NCBI GenBank assembly: GCA_007556525.1 | Contig: SWJS01000004.1 | Location: 1-64,000 of the forward strand | From: Lysobacteraceae bacterium CU05-9 | GTDB lineage: Bacteria > Pseudomonadota > Gammaproteobacteria > Xanthomonadales > Xanthomonadaceae | Length of the DNA: 64,000 nucleotides | Reading direction: 5' to 3' | Shown here: positions 18,591 to 27,591 of the stretch, piece by piece | Layout of the letters: the number at the start of each line of letters is the position of its first letter | Position numbering within the stretch: position 1 is the stretch's first letter | Notes under the pieces: model-generated | What the model saw: the letters and a program-made list of their open reading frames with translations, nothing else | What the model was told of the DNA's origin: nothing | Databases searched by the model: none | Translations under genes and position numbers: made by a program

Positions 18591-20133
18591 CCGCAATCAT
18601 CCATTGCGGAAATTGAAATTGTCCGCATCCGCGCTCGCCTTATCCCTGCTCCTCATCAGTTGCGGCGGGACGAATAACGCAACGGCGCCGCAGGAGCCGA
18701 TGCAACAGGTTTATACGCATTTCTCAGACCAGACTGAGTTGTTCGTGGAATTTGCGCCACTCGTCAGCGGCGGCAAATCGACGTTCGCCGCTCACTTCAC
18801 GAGGCTGTCAGACTACAAGCCGGTGACGGAAGGCACCGTCGACGTCATCCTATCGGGCGGCGGATCACCGACCGAAAAATTCCGGGTCAGCAAGCCGCGT
18901 TCGCCCGGGATTTTTGCACCGACAGTCGTTCCACGCGCCTCAGGCAAGCGCAATTTGACCTTTGTACTGACGGCGGGGAATGTCGTTTCTCAACATGATC
19001 TGGGTCTGGTCACCGTGTATCCCGACGCGAAAGCCGCGCTCGCTGCGAAGGACGCTCCCGGAAGCGCAGAAGGCGACATCGCGTACTTGAAGGAACAGCA
19101 ATGGACGAATGAATTCGCGGTTGAGCAGGTACAGGTTTCGCAAGTTCGCGAATCCGTTACGAGCACTGCGACGATCAAGGCATCGGGCGAAGGCAGTGCC
19201 GAAGTCGTTGCGGGGTCGTCCGGCACCTTGCGCGCGAGGGGCCGCTTCCCGGCTCTTGGTGACAATGTGGTGCGCGGCCAGGTCCTGGCAATGCTGGTGC
19301 CGAGACTTGCAGTCGGAACCGATCTTGCAACCCTGCAGGCCGAGTTGGCAACGGCGAGGAGCCAGGCGATGCTCGCAGCAACGGAAGCGGCGCGAATGAG
19401 CCGCCTTTTTGCACAGCAGGCGGTTTCCAAACGGCGCGTTGAAGAAGCGCAGAGTGCACTTCAGATTGCACGTGCACAGCAGGCCGCAGCCCAGCAGCGT
19501 CTCTCGCAGCAGGCTGGTGGCGGCGGTGGCATTCCGTTGCGCGCACCGATCAGCGGCAAGATTTCGTTGGCACCGCTCGCGAACGGCGCGTCCGTCAACG
19601 AGGGAGAAACGGTTTTTCACGTTGTTGACCGCCGTGAACTGTGGGTTGAAGCACACGTGCCGGAAGCCGATTCCGCAAGGCTGCAACGGCCCAATGGAAT
19701 TTCGTTCGAACTACCGGGCATCAACGAAACAGTAAACGTCATCGCGGGCGAAAACGGTCGCCTTGTCGGAGTTGGATCGATGATTGATCCGAATACGCGC
19801 AGTGTTCCGGTTGTCTTTGCGATCTCGCAGCCTGACCAACGCATCGTCCTCAATCAAACAGTCAATGCACGCATCCTCACCGGCGCAACACGTCCTGCCA
19901 TAACGGTACCCGTCAGCGCAGTCATTGATGATGCTGGACAGCGACTCGTCTACGTGATGCGCAATGGCGAGTCCTTTGCACGCGTCCCCGTGAAGATCGG
20001 CGTGCGTGACGGAGACCGCTACGAGATTACGGACGGTCTCAGCAACGGTGACCACATCGTAAGCAAGGGCGCCATGCTGGTCCGGCTTGCAGCGGCCACA
20101 CCCGAGGCCATGGGCCACGGTCATGCGCACTAG
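18577..20133 (+). CDS. czcB: CzcB-like periplasmic adaptor (lipoprotein)
   Basis: About 518 residues from the ATG at 18577. A lipobox (LLLISCGG) is followed by an extra N-terminal beta domain (FSDQTELFVEFAPLVSGGKSTF, about residues 45-150) and then the HlyD/CzcB adaptor core: barrel-sandwich strands (GSSGTLRARGRFPALGDNV), an alanine-rich coiled coil, the RAPISGKI strand and C-terminal beta domains ending in GHGHAH. It bridges the inner-membrane pump to the outer-membrane channel. It overlaps the small lipoprotein gene and is followed after 11 bases by the pump gene. Confidence 0.88.
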   Translation: MQHIDRNHPLRKLKLSASALALSLLLISCGGTNNATAPQEPMQQVYTHFSDQTELFVEFAPLVSGGKSTFAAHFTRLSDYKPVTEGTVDVILSGGGSPTEKFRVSKPRSPGIFAPTVVPRASGKRNLTFVLTAGNVVSQHDLGLVTVYPDAKAALAAKDAPGSAEGDIAYLKEQQWTNEFAVEQVQVSQVRESVTSTATIKASGEGSAEVVAGSSGTLRARGRFPALGDNVVRGQVLAMLVPRLAVGTDLATLQAELATARSQAMLAATEAARMSRLFAQQAVSKRRVEEAQSALQIARAQQAAAQQRLSQQAGGGGGIPLRAPISGKISLAPLANGASVNEGETVFHVVDRRELWVEAHVPEADSARLQRPNGISFELPGINETVNVIAGENGRLVGVGSMIDPNTRSVPVVFAISQPDQRIVLNQTVNARILTGATRPAITVPVSAVIDDAGQRLVYVMRNGESFARVPVKIGVRDGDRYEITDGLSNGDHIVSKGAMLVRLAAATPEAMGHGHAH

Positions 20134-20144
20134 GAGCTGACATC

Positions 20145-23100
20145 GTGATTGGAAAATTAATTGAGTGGTCACTGCGCAACCGGATCTTCATCGTCTTTGG
20201 CGGTTTGATCCTGTTGGTGTGGGGCCTCATCGAAACAAGCCGCATGCCGGTGGATGTGTTCCCGGATCTCACCGCACCTTCCGTCACCGTGGTGTCCGAA
20301 GCACACGGAATGGCGCCGGAGGAAGTGGAGACGCTCATCGTGTTTCCGCTGGAAACCGCATTGAACGGTGCACCCGGGGTCCGTCGCGTCCGCTCCAACA
20401 GCAGCGTAGGTATCGGCGTTGTCACGGCGGAGTTTGAATGGGGAACGGATATTTACCAAGCAAGACAAGTTGTTGCCGAACGCATCGCCACCGTTCGAAC
20501 ACAACTGCCACCCGACATCCCGGAACCGACGCTGGCACCGGTCACGTCCATCATGGGCGAGATCATGTTTATCGCATTGCACTCGGACCGTCATTCGCCG
20601 ATGGACCTGAAGACCACGGCGGACTATGTCGTTCGCCGTCGAATGCTCGCAATCCCGGGAGTCGCCGAGGTCATTCCGAACGGTGGCGAAACACGGCAAT
20701 TTCAGGTCGTGGCAGATCCGATCCGGATGGCGGCCCAGGGTGTGTCGCTCGACGAACTGAAAAAGGCGGTCGCGGGAAGCAACGAAAATACTTCGGCCGG
20801 ATTTTATCTGGAGAATGGCCAGGAGTTCCTGATCCACGGTCGCGGGCGCGTCCATGACGAGAAGGACATTGCCGACGTCTTCGTCGCCCAACGCGGTGCC
20901 CGTCCGGTATTGGTGCGTGATGTTGCGGAAGTGCGCATCGGCGTCGCTCCGACGCGTGGTACTGCCAGCTTCAATGGCAAGCCCGCCGTTGTGATTGGCA
21001 TACAGAAGCAACCCGGTGCGAACACATTGGACTTGACGAAACGCATCGACGTTGCGCTGAAGGACATTCAAGCCACGTTGCCGCCAGGCATGAAAATCAG
21101 CGCGAACCTGTTCCGGCAAGCGGACTTCATCAATGTCGGCATCGGCAATTTGAGCCGTGCAATCGCTGAAGGCATGATTCTGGTGATCGCAATCGTTTTT
21201 GCGTTCCTGCTAAGCGGACGGGCAACGGCGATTACCCTGTTGGCGATTCCACTGTCACTTGCGTTGGCCATCATCGCAATGAAGGCGGCTGGCATCGGCA
21301 TCAACACCATGACGCTTGGGGGTATGGCGATCGCACTGGGTGCCTTGGTCGACGATGCGATTATCGTGGTCGAAAACATCGTGCGCCGACTCAGGGAAAA
21401 TGGATCACTGGCGGAAGGCGAACGACGCAGTACGCTCGACGTCGTTTTCTCGGCGACCCGTGAAATTCAGGGCTCCGTGGTGTTCGCCACGATCATCATC
21501 GTGCTGGTGTTCCTGCCGATTTTCGTGCTCAGTGGCGTCGAAGGACGTCTGATGCAGCCGCTCGGATTTGCGTACGTCGTATCCCTACTCGCTTCGCTCG
21601 TCGTCGCGGTAACGATCACGCCAGTGTTGAGCTATCTCTTCCTGCCCAAATCCGCCATTGTGCGCAAGAACCACGAGTCCAAACTCTCCCTGTGGCTGAA
21701 GCGTGTGTATACGCCATTGCTCGAAAGGACACTTCCGTACTGGAGAACGATTGGTATTGCATCCATTGCCGGTATTGCCTTGACGCTTGCGGCGTTGTTT
21801 GCGACGGGGCGTGCGTTTTTGCCGGACTTCAACGAGGGTAGCCTAACCGTTAATGTCACGACCCTGCCCGGAACATCACTGCAGCAATCCGATGCACTCG
21901 CAACCCGCGTTGAAAAAATCCTCCTCTCCCAGCCGGAGGTCGTCGCAACCGGACGGCGCACGGGTCGCGCAGAACTGGATCCGCACGCGCAGGAAATCTA
22001 TGCCTCGGAAATTGAAGTGACGCTGGCGATGAAGGATCGGACGAAGCAGGAGTTCCTGTCGCAACTGCGCGATGAGTTCTCCGGCGTTTCCGGCGCGCAA
22101 GTGGTCATCGGGCAGCCAATCTCGCACCGCATTGATCACATGCTCTCCGGGACGCGGGCGAATATCGCGATCAAGATTTTCGGTGATGATCTCTATGAGC
22201 TGAGAAGGCTTGGCAAACAAGTGGAAGATCAAGTGAAATCCGTGCCAGGTGCTGTGGACGTCAATCTTGAGCAACAGTCGGAATTGCCGTTTGTCACGGT
22301 GGACTTTGACCGCGCGGCGATGTCCCGTTACGGGATGAGCGTGCGGGACGCCAGCGAAGCCATTGAAGCGGCATTCTTCGGCAGCACCGTATCCCGTGTT
22401 CTCGAAGGCAACGCGAATGTGGACCTCGTTGTCCGCATGCCCGACTCCGCGCGCAGCAGTGTCGAGACGATGCAAGCGCTGCTCATTCCTGCCGGACAGG
22501 GTACCAGCGTTCCATTGTCGGCCGTCGCACAGGTGGAGCGCAGCCGCGGACCGAACCAGATCGGACGTGAAAACGTGCAACGACGGATCGTCGTCATGGC
22601 TAACGTCGCAGGACGCGATTTGAATGGCGTGGTGACGGATGCGAGGCGCAACATCGAACGCAATGTCAAAATGCCGGCCGGCTATCACGTCGAATACGGT
22701 GGTCAGTTCGAAAGTGCCGCAGCCGCACAGCGCACACTCGGTTTGCTCAGTGGGCTCGTCATCGTCGGCATCTTCCTCTTGATGTATCTGGCGTTTTCCA
22801 GTGGACGTGATGCGTTGCTTGTGATGCTCAACCTTCCGCTTGCGTTGCTGGGCGGTGTCGTCGGTGTCTGGATGTCCGGAGGCATCCTGACGGTCGCATC
22901 CATCATTGGCTTCATCACACTGTTTGGCATCGCGACCCGTAACGGCGTGATGTTGATCGCTCACATCCATCATCTCGCCAAAGAGGAGGGTGTCAGCAAT
23001 CCCGATGAACGCGTTCGCCGTGGCTCGATGGAACGGGTTGTACCGATCGCAATGACGGCGCTGGCAACGGCACTGGCCTTGGTGCCGTTGGCCCTGTCTG

Positions 23101-23240
23101 CGGGTGAGCCCGGCAGTGAAATTCAGGCGCCCATGGCCATCGTGATCCTTGCGGGATTGCTGAGTTCCACCGTGCTGAACATGCTCGTACTACCGGCGCT
23201 CTATTTGCGCTATGGTAAATTCGGAAAACGATCGGAGTAA
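20145..23240 (+). CDS. czcA: CzcA-like heavy-metal RND efflux pump
   Basis: 1031 residues starting at a GTG (GTGATTGGAAAA) with GGAGC nearby. Full-length HME-type RND pump: N-terminal membrane helix, two large periplasmic loops, and a TM4 segment GGMAIALGALVDDAIIVVENI carrying the Asp-Asp-Glu proton-relay residues. This TM4 form is closer to the divalent-cation HME3-like branch than to the Cu/Ag pump at 9.3-12.5 kb, and the CusA methionines are absent. The exact metal (Co, Zn, Cd or Ni) cannot be settled; the NreB-like neighbour hints at nickel or cobalt. Confidence 0.88.
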   Translation: MIGKLIEWSLRNRIFIVFGGLILLVWGLIETSRMPVDVFPDLTAPSVTVVSEAHGMAPEEVETLIVFPLETALNGAPGVRRVRSNSSVGIGVVTAEFEWGTDIYQARQVVAERIATVRTQLPPDIPEPTLAPVTSIMGEIMFIALHSDRHSPMDLKTTADYVVRRRMLAIPGVAEVIPNGGETRQFQVVADPIRMAAQGVSLDELKKAVAGSNENTSAGFYLENGQEFLIHGRGRVHDEKDIADVFVAQRGARPVLVRDVAEVRIGVAPTRGTASFNGKPAVVIGIQKQPGANTLDLTKRIDVALKDIQATLPPGMKISANLFRQADFINVGIGNLSRAIAEGMILVIAIVFAFLLSGRATAITLLAIPLSLALAIIAMKAAGIGINTMTLGGMAIALGALVDDAIIVVENIVRRLRENGSLAEGERRSTLDVVFSATREIQGSVVFATIIIVLVFLPIFVLSGVEGRLMQPLGFAYVVSLLASLVVAVTITPVLSYLFLPKSAIVRKNHESKLSLWLKRVYTPLLERTLPYWRTIGIASIAGIALTLAALFATGRAFLPDFNEGSLTVNVTTLPGTSLQQSDALATRVEKILLSQPEVVATGRRTGRAELDPHAQEIYASEIEVTLAMKDRTKQEFLSQLRDEFSGVSGAQVVIGQPISHRIDHMLSGTRANIAIKIFGDDLYELRRLGKQVEDQVKSVPGAVDVNLEQQSELPFVTVDFDRAAMSRYGMSVRDASEAIEAAFFGSTVSRVLEGNANVDLVVRMPDSARSSVETMQALLIPAGQGTSVPLSAVAQVERSRGPNQIGRENVQRRIVVMANVAGRDLNGVVTDARRNIERNVKMPAGYHVEYGGQFESAAAAQRTLGLLSGLVIVGIFLLMYLAFSSGRDALLVMLNLPLALLGGVVGVWMSGGILTVASIIGFITLFGIATRNGVMLIAHIHHLAKEEGVSNPDERVRRGSMERVVPIAMTALATALALVPLALSAGEPGSEIQAPMAIVILAGLLSSTVLNMLVLPALYLRYGKFGKRSE

Positions 23241-23248
23241 TTGCAACG

Positions 23249-24586
23249 ATGCTGGACGTCCTATCCCAAACTACATTTCGTCGCCTATTCAGTGCACAGG
23301 TTGTCGCATTGGTTGGGACGGGAATGGCCACCGTTGCGTTGTCGTTGCTCGCTTACGACCTGGCCGGCGCTAATGCCGGTCAGGTCCTCGGCACCGCACT
23401 CGCGATCAAGATGGCGGTGTACATTCTGCTCGCTCCGCTGTCCGGTGCGTTCGTACCACCCCATCTACGTAAGCGTGCACTCATCGTGCTGGACTTGGTA
23501 CGTGCCGCGGCAGCCTTGACATTGCCCTTCGTCACGGAGATCTGGCAGGTCTATGTGCTGATTGCCGTTTTGCAATCCGCTTCTGCCTGCTTCACGCCGT
23601 TGTTCCAGTCCGTTATTCCTGAGATACTGCCCGAAGAGGCGGATTACACCAAAGCACTCTCACTCTCACGTCTTGCGTACGATCTGGAGAGTCTCTTCAG
23701 TCCGATGCTCGCCGCTGGGCTGCTGACCGTCATCAGTTTCCACGGGTTGTTTGCCGGCACCTCGGTCGGGTTCATCCTTTCCGCCATCCTCGTTTTCGGA
23801 ACCGTGTTTCCGACGGCAGGAATCAAGGTTCAGGGACATCCGCTTCAACGTGCCTTACGCGGTATGCGAATCTACCTGCAGACGCCGCGACTGCGCGGAT
23901 TGCTGGCCACGAACTTGGTGGCAGCGGCTGGTGGCGCGATGATTTTCGTCAATACGATTGTCCTTGTCAAAAGCAAACTCGGCGGCAACGACACCCAAGT
24001 CGCATTGGCACTCGCGGCTTTTGGTTGCGGCTCAATGCTGGTGGCCATCGCATTACCGCGGTTGCTCCGCAACAGATCCGATCGATCAGTGATGCTGACG
24101 TCCGCCACCGTCCTGACTGTGGCAATGATTGTTGGCACGTTGGTCATGCGAATGTCGGGCAATCTTTTGCCATGGGCGGCACTGTTGTGCCTGTGGTTCG
24201 TATCCGGCATGGCCTATGCGGGATTGATTACGCCCGGTGGACGACTGTTGCGCCGGTCTTCCAGCGCAGATAATCTGCCGTTCCTGTTCGCCGCACAGTT
24301 TTCGCTGTCACACGTCTGCTGGTTAATGGCGTATCCGTTGGCGGGGTGGCTTGGTTCGAAAGCTGGCCTCACTGTCGCTTACGGTGCGCTTGCCGCGCTG
24401 GCCGTTGCGGGCTTAGTGGCCGCCCGCGTGGTATGGCCCGCCGTCGATGAAACCGATGTACCCCACTCCCACGAGAACCTCGCTCCTGATCATCCGCACT
24501 GGAAAGAACATGGCGGATATGTGGATGGATCGCATTCACACTCTTACTTCATTGACGACGTGCACCGGAGCTGGCCACGGTCCTAG
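23249..24586 (+). CDS. MFS transporter with His-rich tail (NreB-like)
   Basis: 445 residues: twelve predicted membrane segments (start TTFRRLFSAQVVALVGTGMATVALSLL) and a cytoplasmic His-rich C-terminus (PHSHENLAPDHPHWKEHGG, then DGSHSHSY). The combination of a major facilitator with a His-rich tail is known from NreB-type nickel exporters. The gene begins eight bases after the pump gene, so it belongs to the same operon and probably serves export of the same metal from the cytoplasm, with the Czc pump finishing export across the envelope (inference). Confidence 0.8.
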   Translation: MLDVLSQTTFRRLFSAQVVALVGTGMATVALSLLAYDLAGANAGQVLGTALAIKMAVYILLAPLSGAFVPPHLRKRALIVLDLVRAAAALTLPFVTEIWQVYVLIAVLQSASACFTPLFQSVIPEILPEEADYTKALSLSRLAYDLESLFSPMLAAGLLTVISFHGLFAGTSVGFILSAILVFGTVFPTAGIKVQGHPLQRALRGMRIYLQTPRLRGLLATNLVAAAGGAMIFVNTIVLVKSKLGGNDTQVALALAAFGCGSMLVAIALPRLLRNRSDRSVMLTSATVLTVAMIVGTLVMRMSGNLLPWAALLCLWFVSGMAYAGLITPGGRLLRRSSSADNLPFLFAAQFSLSHVCWLMAYPLAGWLGSKAGLTVAYGALAALAVAGLVAARVVWPAVDETDVPHSHENLAPDHPHWKEHGGYVDGSHSHSYFIDDVHRSWPRS

Positions 24587-24726
24587 TACCTCGCGTTGCC
24601 GGAAGCAGTGACGTCTCAACGTGAGATCGCTTTAGTGGCTTCGTTCATCCGACAGAAGCATCATCTCATCGGAAAAATAACCTATATGCAGCTCTGAACG
24701 ACGGGCAATCTGTATATGTAACTCAT

Positions 24727-24754
24727 GACCGCGAATTGACGCGGTCTTTTTTTT
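24727..24754 (+). terminator. Rho-independent terminator of the czc operon
   Basis: A perfect 7-bp stem GACCGCG / CGCGGTC with a six-base loop (AATTGA), followed by eight T residues. It lies 140 bases after the MFS stop and closes the czc operon. Confidence 0.88.
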
Positions 24755-25040
24755 GCATATACATTTAATAAAAACAGATCCGAACAAACGACGAAAACAT
24801 TTCGCAAAGCATGGAATCCAACTGACGTGTTGTCGAGAGGTTTTTGATCACCCGTGCCTTACTAGGGAAGATTCACGCGACTCCTGTGGCGAGGAACGTT
24901 TTGTAACCGTTGGATGGGCCAACGGACAATTCGTTGTCGTCGACTGGACGGATGCTGATGATGCTCCGAGACTCATCTCCCGCCGAAAGGCGAACAAACA
25001 TGGACAAGAAGCCTACTCGCAATATTTCAGAAGACACTGA
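24753..25040 (+). CDS. brnT: BrnT-type ribonuclease toxin
   Basis: Up to 95 residues with the BrnT pattern: DPNKRRKHFAKHGI at the start, GEERFVTVGWANGQFVVVDWT in the middle and RLISRRKANKHGQEAYSQYF at the end. BrnT is a RelE-fold RNase that blocks translation. The start is a problem: no ATG or GTG is in frame, and the only candidate, TTG at 24753, lies in the T-run of the terminator before it, with no ribosome binding site. Either the N-terminus is degraded or a rare start is used. It overlaps the brnA antitoxin by 41 bases. Confidence 0.75.
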   Translation: MHIHLIKTDPNKRRKHFAKHGIQLTCCREVFDHPCLTREDSRDSCGEERFVTVGWANGQFVVVDWTDADDAPRLISRRKANKHGQEAYSQYFRRH

Positions 25041-25281
25041 CGTCCCGTACAACCCCGATGACGAATCAGAGGTTGCAGCCTTTTGGAAAGATGCGATTCA
25101 TCATAAGGGACTTGCCGAGTTCCGGGCAAAACGGGGGCGACCCAAACTCCAACCCGAAGAAAAAAAAGAACAAATCGCACTGCGTGTCGATCGCGACGTG
25201 CTTGAATGGTTTCGCGCGCAGGGCACCGGCTGGCAAAGCCGGATGAACGCCGCGCTGCGGCAGTTCAAGGATCGCAACTAG
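25000..25281 (+). CDS. brnA: BrnA-type antitoxin
   Basis: 93 residues from the ATG at 25000. The C-terminal half (KKEQIALRVDRDVLEWFRAQGTGWQSRMNAALRQF) is the ribbon-helix-helix domain of BrnA, which binds DNA and, in complex with BrnT, represses the operon. It overlaps the brnT end by 41 bases, as is usual. Its own last 17 bases overlap the convergent higA gene. Confidence 0.87.
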   Translation: MDKKPTRNISEDTDVPYNPDDESEVAAFWKDAIHHKGLAEFRAKRGRPKLQPEEKKEQIALRVDRDVLEWFRAQGTGWQSRMNAALRQFKDRN

Positions 25282-25609
25282 GTCTAGGCTGCTCTTCAGC
25301 GACGCGCAGAGATTGCGGTAGTTTGACCTTGCGGACTGCGCTGAAATCCACGGTCTGGCTTGCGATCCAGACGTCGTAGTTATTCTGCATGTTCAGCCAA
25401 CTCTCGACACTGGTGCCGAGCGACTTGGACAAACGAATTGCCATTTCCGCAGTGACACGGGCGGAGCCGTTAACAACTCGGCTTAAGGTCGATGGCGCCA
25501 CGCCGAGCTGGCCTGCAAGCTCGCGAATGCTCATCCCTGTGGCGGCGAGATAGTTCTCCGCAATGATTTCCCCGGGATGTGCGGGGTTATGCATTCTTTT
25601 CAGCGCCAT
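25265..25609 (-). CDS. higA: HigA-type antitoxin (XRE-like HTH)
   Basis: 114 residues. Opening MHNPAHPGEIIAENYL and the helix-turn-helix MSIRELAGQLGVAPSTLSRVVNG are characteristic of HigA. The following ARVTAEMAIRLSKSLGTSVESWLNMQ block completes the XRE fold. It follows the toxin gene, the reversed order typical of higBA, with a one-base overlap (TGATG). Confidence 0.92.
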   Translation of the reverse strand: MALKRMHNPAHPGEIIAENYLAATGMSIRELAGQLGVAPSTLSRVVNGSARVTAEMAIRLSKSLGTSVESWLNMQNNYDVWIASQTVDFSAVRKVKLPQSLRVAEEQPRPSCDP

Positions 25610-25887
25610 CAGTGATAGTCCTCATAGTCAACGATGTAGGCATTGCCGTTCTTGAACTCGAAGGTCAGTCGCCAGTTTCCACTGATCCACACCGCCCACC
25701 GACCGACGTAATTCCCGGTCAATGGATGGAGCCGATAGCTCGCCCGGTTCATATCGGAAATCAGAACGGCTGCGTCCAATTCCGTAAGTACCGACCTCAG
25801 TCGCATGGAATGCTTGGATTGGATTCCAGCAGTCGACCCGGTCTCAAAAAACCGTCGCAGCCCCTTATGCCTAATGGATTTGATCAT
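25609..25887 (-). CDS. higB: HigB-type mRNA interferase toxin
   Basis: 92 residues of the RelE/ParE fold: IKSIRHKGLRRFFETG at the start, and the HPLTGNYVGRWAVWISGNWRLTFEF segment with the conserved Trp-Arg core near the end. HigB cuts mRNA on the ribosome. It is the first gene of the operon; a perfect inverted repeat lies eight bases upstream of its start. Confidence 0.92.
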   Translation of the reverse strand: MIKSIRHKGLRRFFETGSTAGIQSKHSMRLRSVLTELDAAVLISDMNRASYRLHPLTGNYVGRWAVWISGNWRLTFEFKNGNAYIVDYEDYH

Positions 25888-25894
25888 ACGTCAT

Positions 25895-25913
25895 TGTTGC
25901 GCGGTGCGCAACA
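25895..25913. promoter_or_regulatory. Operator of the higBA operon
   Basis: TGTTGCGC (25895-25902) and GCGCAACA (25906-25913) form a perfect 8-bp inverted repeat around GGT, just upstream of higB. This is the expected place and shape for a HigA dimer site. Confidence 0.65.
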
Positions 25914-26280
25914 CGCATTAAATGATAACGACAAAGCATGGACTATGCCTATACATCCCAAAAATTCAACCCATTCCCATTAAAGCGCATTGGCCAAACA
26001 GCAAGGATGCATTTGGTGCGCCCATCCGACCGAAGGCGCCAAATTGCCGACGAACGGCACCTATCTACCGGTCTGATGAGATGGCGGTGCTGCCTATTTC
26101 TCAATACTTAGATCTACGCGGCCGCGCTGCAAATCATCTCCGAACTCGCGCAGTCGGAAAATGGAGGCTCCCGTCGATCGTCACCGATGACGAGAAATGG
26201 AAGTTGCCTGTACAAAGAATCGTAGTAGTCTTGCCACAGGATTTTCGATAATCTGAACTGCAACGCCAAGGGGATTGTTC
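25914..26280. other. Stretch without recognised genes
   Basis: About 370 bases between higB and the truncated gene at 26281. The open frames here have no family resemblance or ribosome binding site. It may be debris from earlier insertions. Confidence 0.35.
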
Positions 26281-26442
26281 ATGATTGTGTACTCAGAACC
26301 GAAAGATACTTTTGTGACCCAGGCGAAGGGTGGCAAGGAAATTGCGGCGATCATTTTTCGAAATGTTTTCGAACGCCTCGGCATTCGCGCGAGTCCGCAT
26401 GGTAAGACCCCCATTTTTAGCTGGCGCCAAAAGTGGAGTTAA
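26281..26442 (+). pseudogene. 5' end of a gene cut off by the IS3-family element
   Basis: An ATG at 26281 with a good AAGGGG site eight bases upstream opens MIVYSEPKDTFVTQAKGGK and about 21 further residues before the insertion-sequence end at about 26401; the frame then reads into the element and stops at 26442. Since the start signals are good but the gene is too short, this is probably a real gene that lost its 3' part. The family was not recognised. Confidence 0.45.
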
Positions 26443-27266
26443 GCCGCCAAAGCGATCTTCTGCCTTGGCGTAATGCCTCCAAGAGACATGTTGGGTCGGA
26501 TGTTATTGTAAATCCACAGCCACGGAGTTGCTTTGGACGGGCTGTCTTCGATGCTTTCAAAGCCGTTGGCCGCGAGCAGATCGTAGCGAACCGTGCGGTT
26601 GAATCGCTCGATGTAGGCGTTCTGTTGGGGATTGCCGGGCTGGATAAATTCGATGCGAATACCGTGCTTTGATGCCCATTGATGCAATGCGGCGCTTTGA
26701 AATTCGGGGCCATTATCGCAGCGAAGTACGCTGGGGCGGCCCCGCCATTCGATGATCTGGTCCAGAGTTCGGATTACGCGCTCTGCTGGCAGCGAGAAGT
26801 CGATTTCCATGGCCAGTGCCTCGCGGTTAAAGTCATCGATGACATTGAAACAGCGGAAGCTATGTCCGTCATTGAGTTGATCGTGCATGAAATCCATGGA
26901 CCAGGTGTGGTTCAAGGCGTCAGGAACGGCCAGGGGCTGGGGTTTTTCACGGACCAGGCGTTTCTTGGGTTTGATTCTCAGGTTGAGCTCAAGTTCTCGG
27001 TAGATGCGGTACACCCGCTTGTGGTTCCATGGGAACCCCTTCACATTGCGCAGATGCAGGTAACAAAGCTTGAAGCCCCACGTTCGATACGCGGTGGTTA
27101 GTCGCTCCAGCCAATCCGCGATCAAAGCGTTCTCGTCGCTATGCTTTGCGATGTAGCGGTAGCAGGTCTCGCTGATTCCAAATGCCGAGCAGGCACTTGA
27201 TATGGACATGCGGCGCTCGGTAACTGCCCATTTGGCCATCTCACGGCGTTGAGATGGCCTTACCAT
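26439..27266 (-). CDS. IS3 transposase OrfB (DDE integrase)
   Basis: 275 residues with an N-terminal HTH_21 region ([21 protein letters not shown]) and an rve integrase core: first Asp in [10 protein letters not shown], second in LRCDNGPEF, and Glu in [14 protein letters not shown]. It begins in the -1 frame relative to orfA at the slippery run of seven A, so the active transposase is likely the OrfAB fusion. Apparently intact. Confidence 0.93.
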   Translation of the reverse strand: MVRPSQRREMAKWAVTERRMSISSACSAFGISETCYRYIAKHSDENALIADWLERLTTAYRTWGFKLCYLHLRNVKGFPWNHKRVYRIYRELELNLRIKPKKRLVREKPQPLAVPDALNHTWSMDFMHDQLNDGHSFRCFNVIDDFNREALAMEIDFSLPAERVIRTLDQIIEWRGRPSVLRCDNGPEFQSAALHQWASKHGIRIEFIQPGNPQQNAYIERFNRTVRYDLLAANGFESIEDSPSKATPWLWIYNNIRPNMSLGGITPRQKIALAA

Positions 27267-27526
27267 TTTTTTGCGAGCGCTTCCTTCAGCACATCGGCGC
27301 TCATCTGGGCCTCGGCATACATCTTCTTGAGCCGGCGATTTTCATCTTCGAGCTCCTTCAGACGCCCCATCATGGATGCGTCCATACCTCCGAACTTACT
27401 ACGCCATTTGTAGAACATGGCCGAGCTGAAGCCGTGTTGGCGGCAGAGCTCAGGAACCGGCACGCCGGATTCGTTTTGCTTGAGAAAGCCAAGGATCTGA
27501 CTGTCGGTGAATCGCGATTTTTTCAT
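27260..27526 (-). CDS. IS3 transposase OrfA (HTH and leucine zipper)
   Basis: 88 residues: an HTH ([44 protein letters not shown]) and a short leucine zipper ([17 protein letters not shown]). The end GCA AAA AAA TGG TAA contains the heptamer A-AAA-AAA, a classical programmed -1 frameshift site; slipping back one base leads straight into the orfB ATG. Confidence 0.93.
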   Translation of the reverse strand: MKKSRFTDSQILGFLKQNESGVPVPELCRQHGFSSAMFYKWRSKFGGMDASMMGRLKELEDENRRLKKMYAEAQMSADVLKEALAKKW

Positions 27527-27591
27527 GGGAATCTCCTAATGTAAGGGTATTAGAAAATTCCACTTCTGGCGTCACTGGTTTTTAGGGGGCA

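Noticed and set aside
21876-22973. 365-codon open frame on the minus strand
   Set aside because: Antisense to the czcA-like pump; His/Asp-rich shadow composition.
26181-26414. 77-codon open frame on the minus strand as the missing 3' part of the truncated EVE/HNH gene
   Set aside because: It shows no HNH motif and does not continue the reading frame of the truncated gene.
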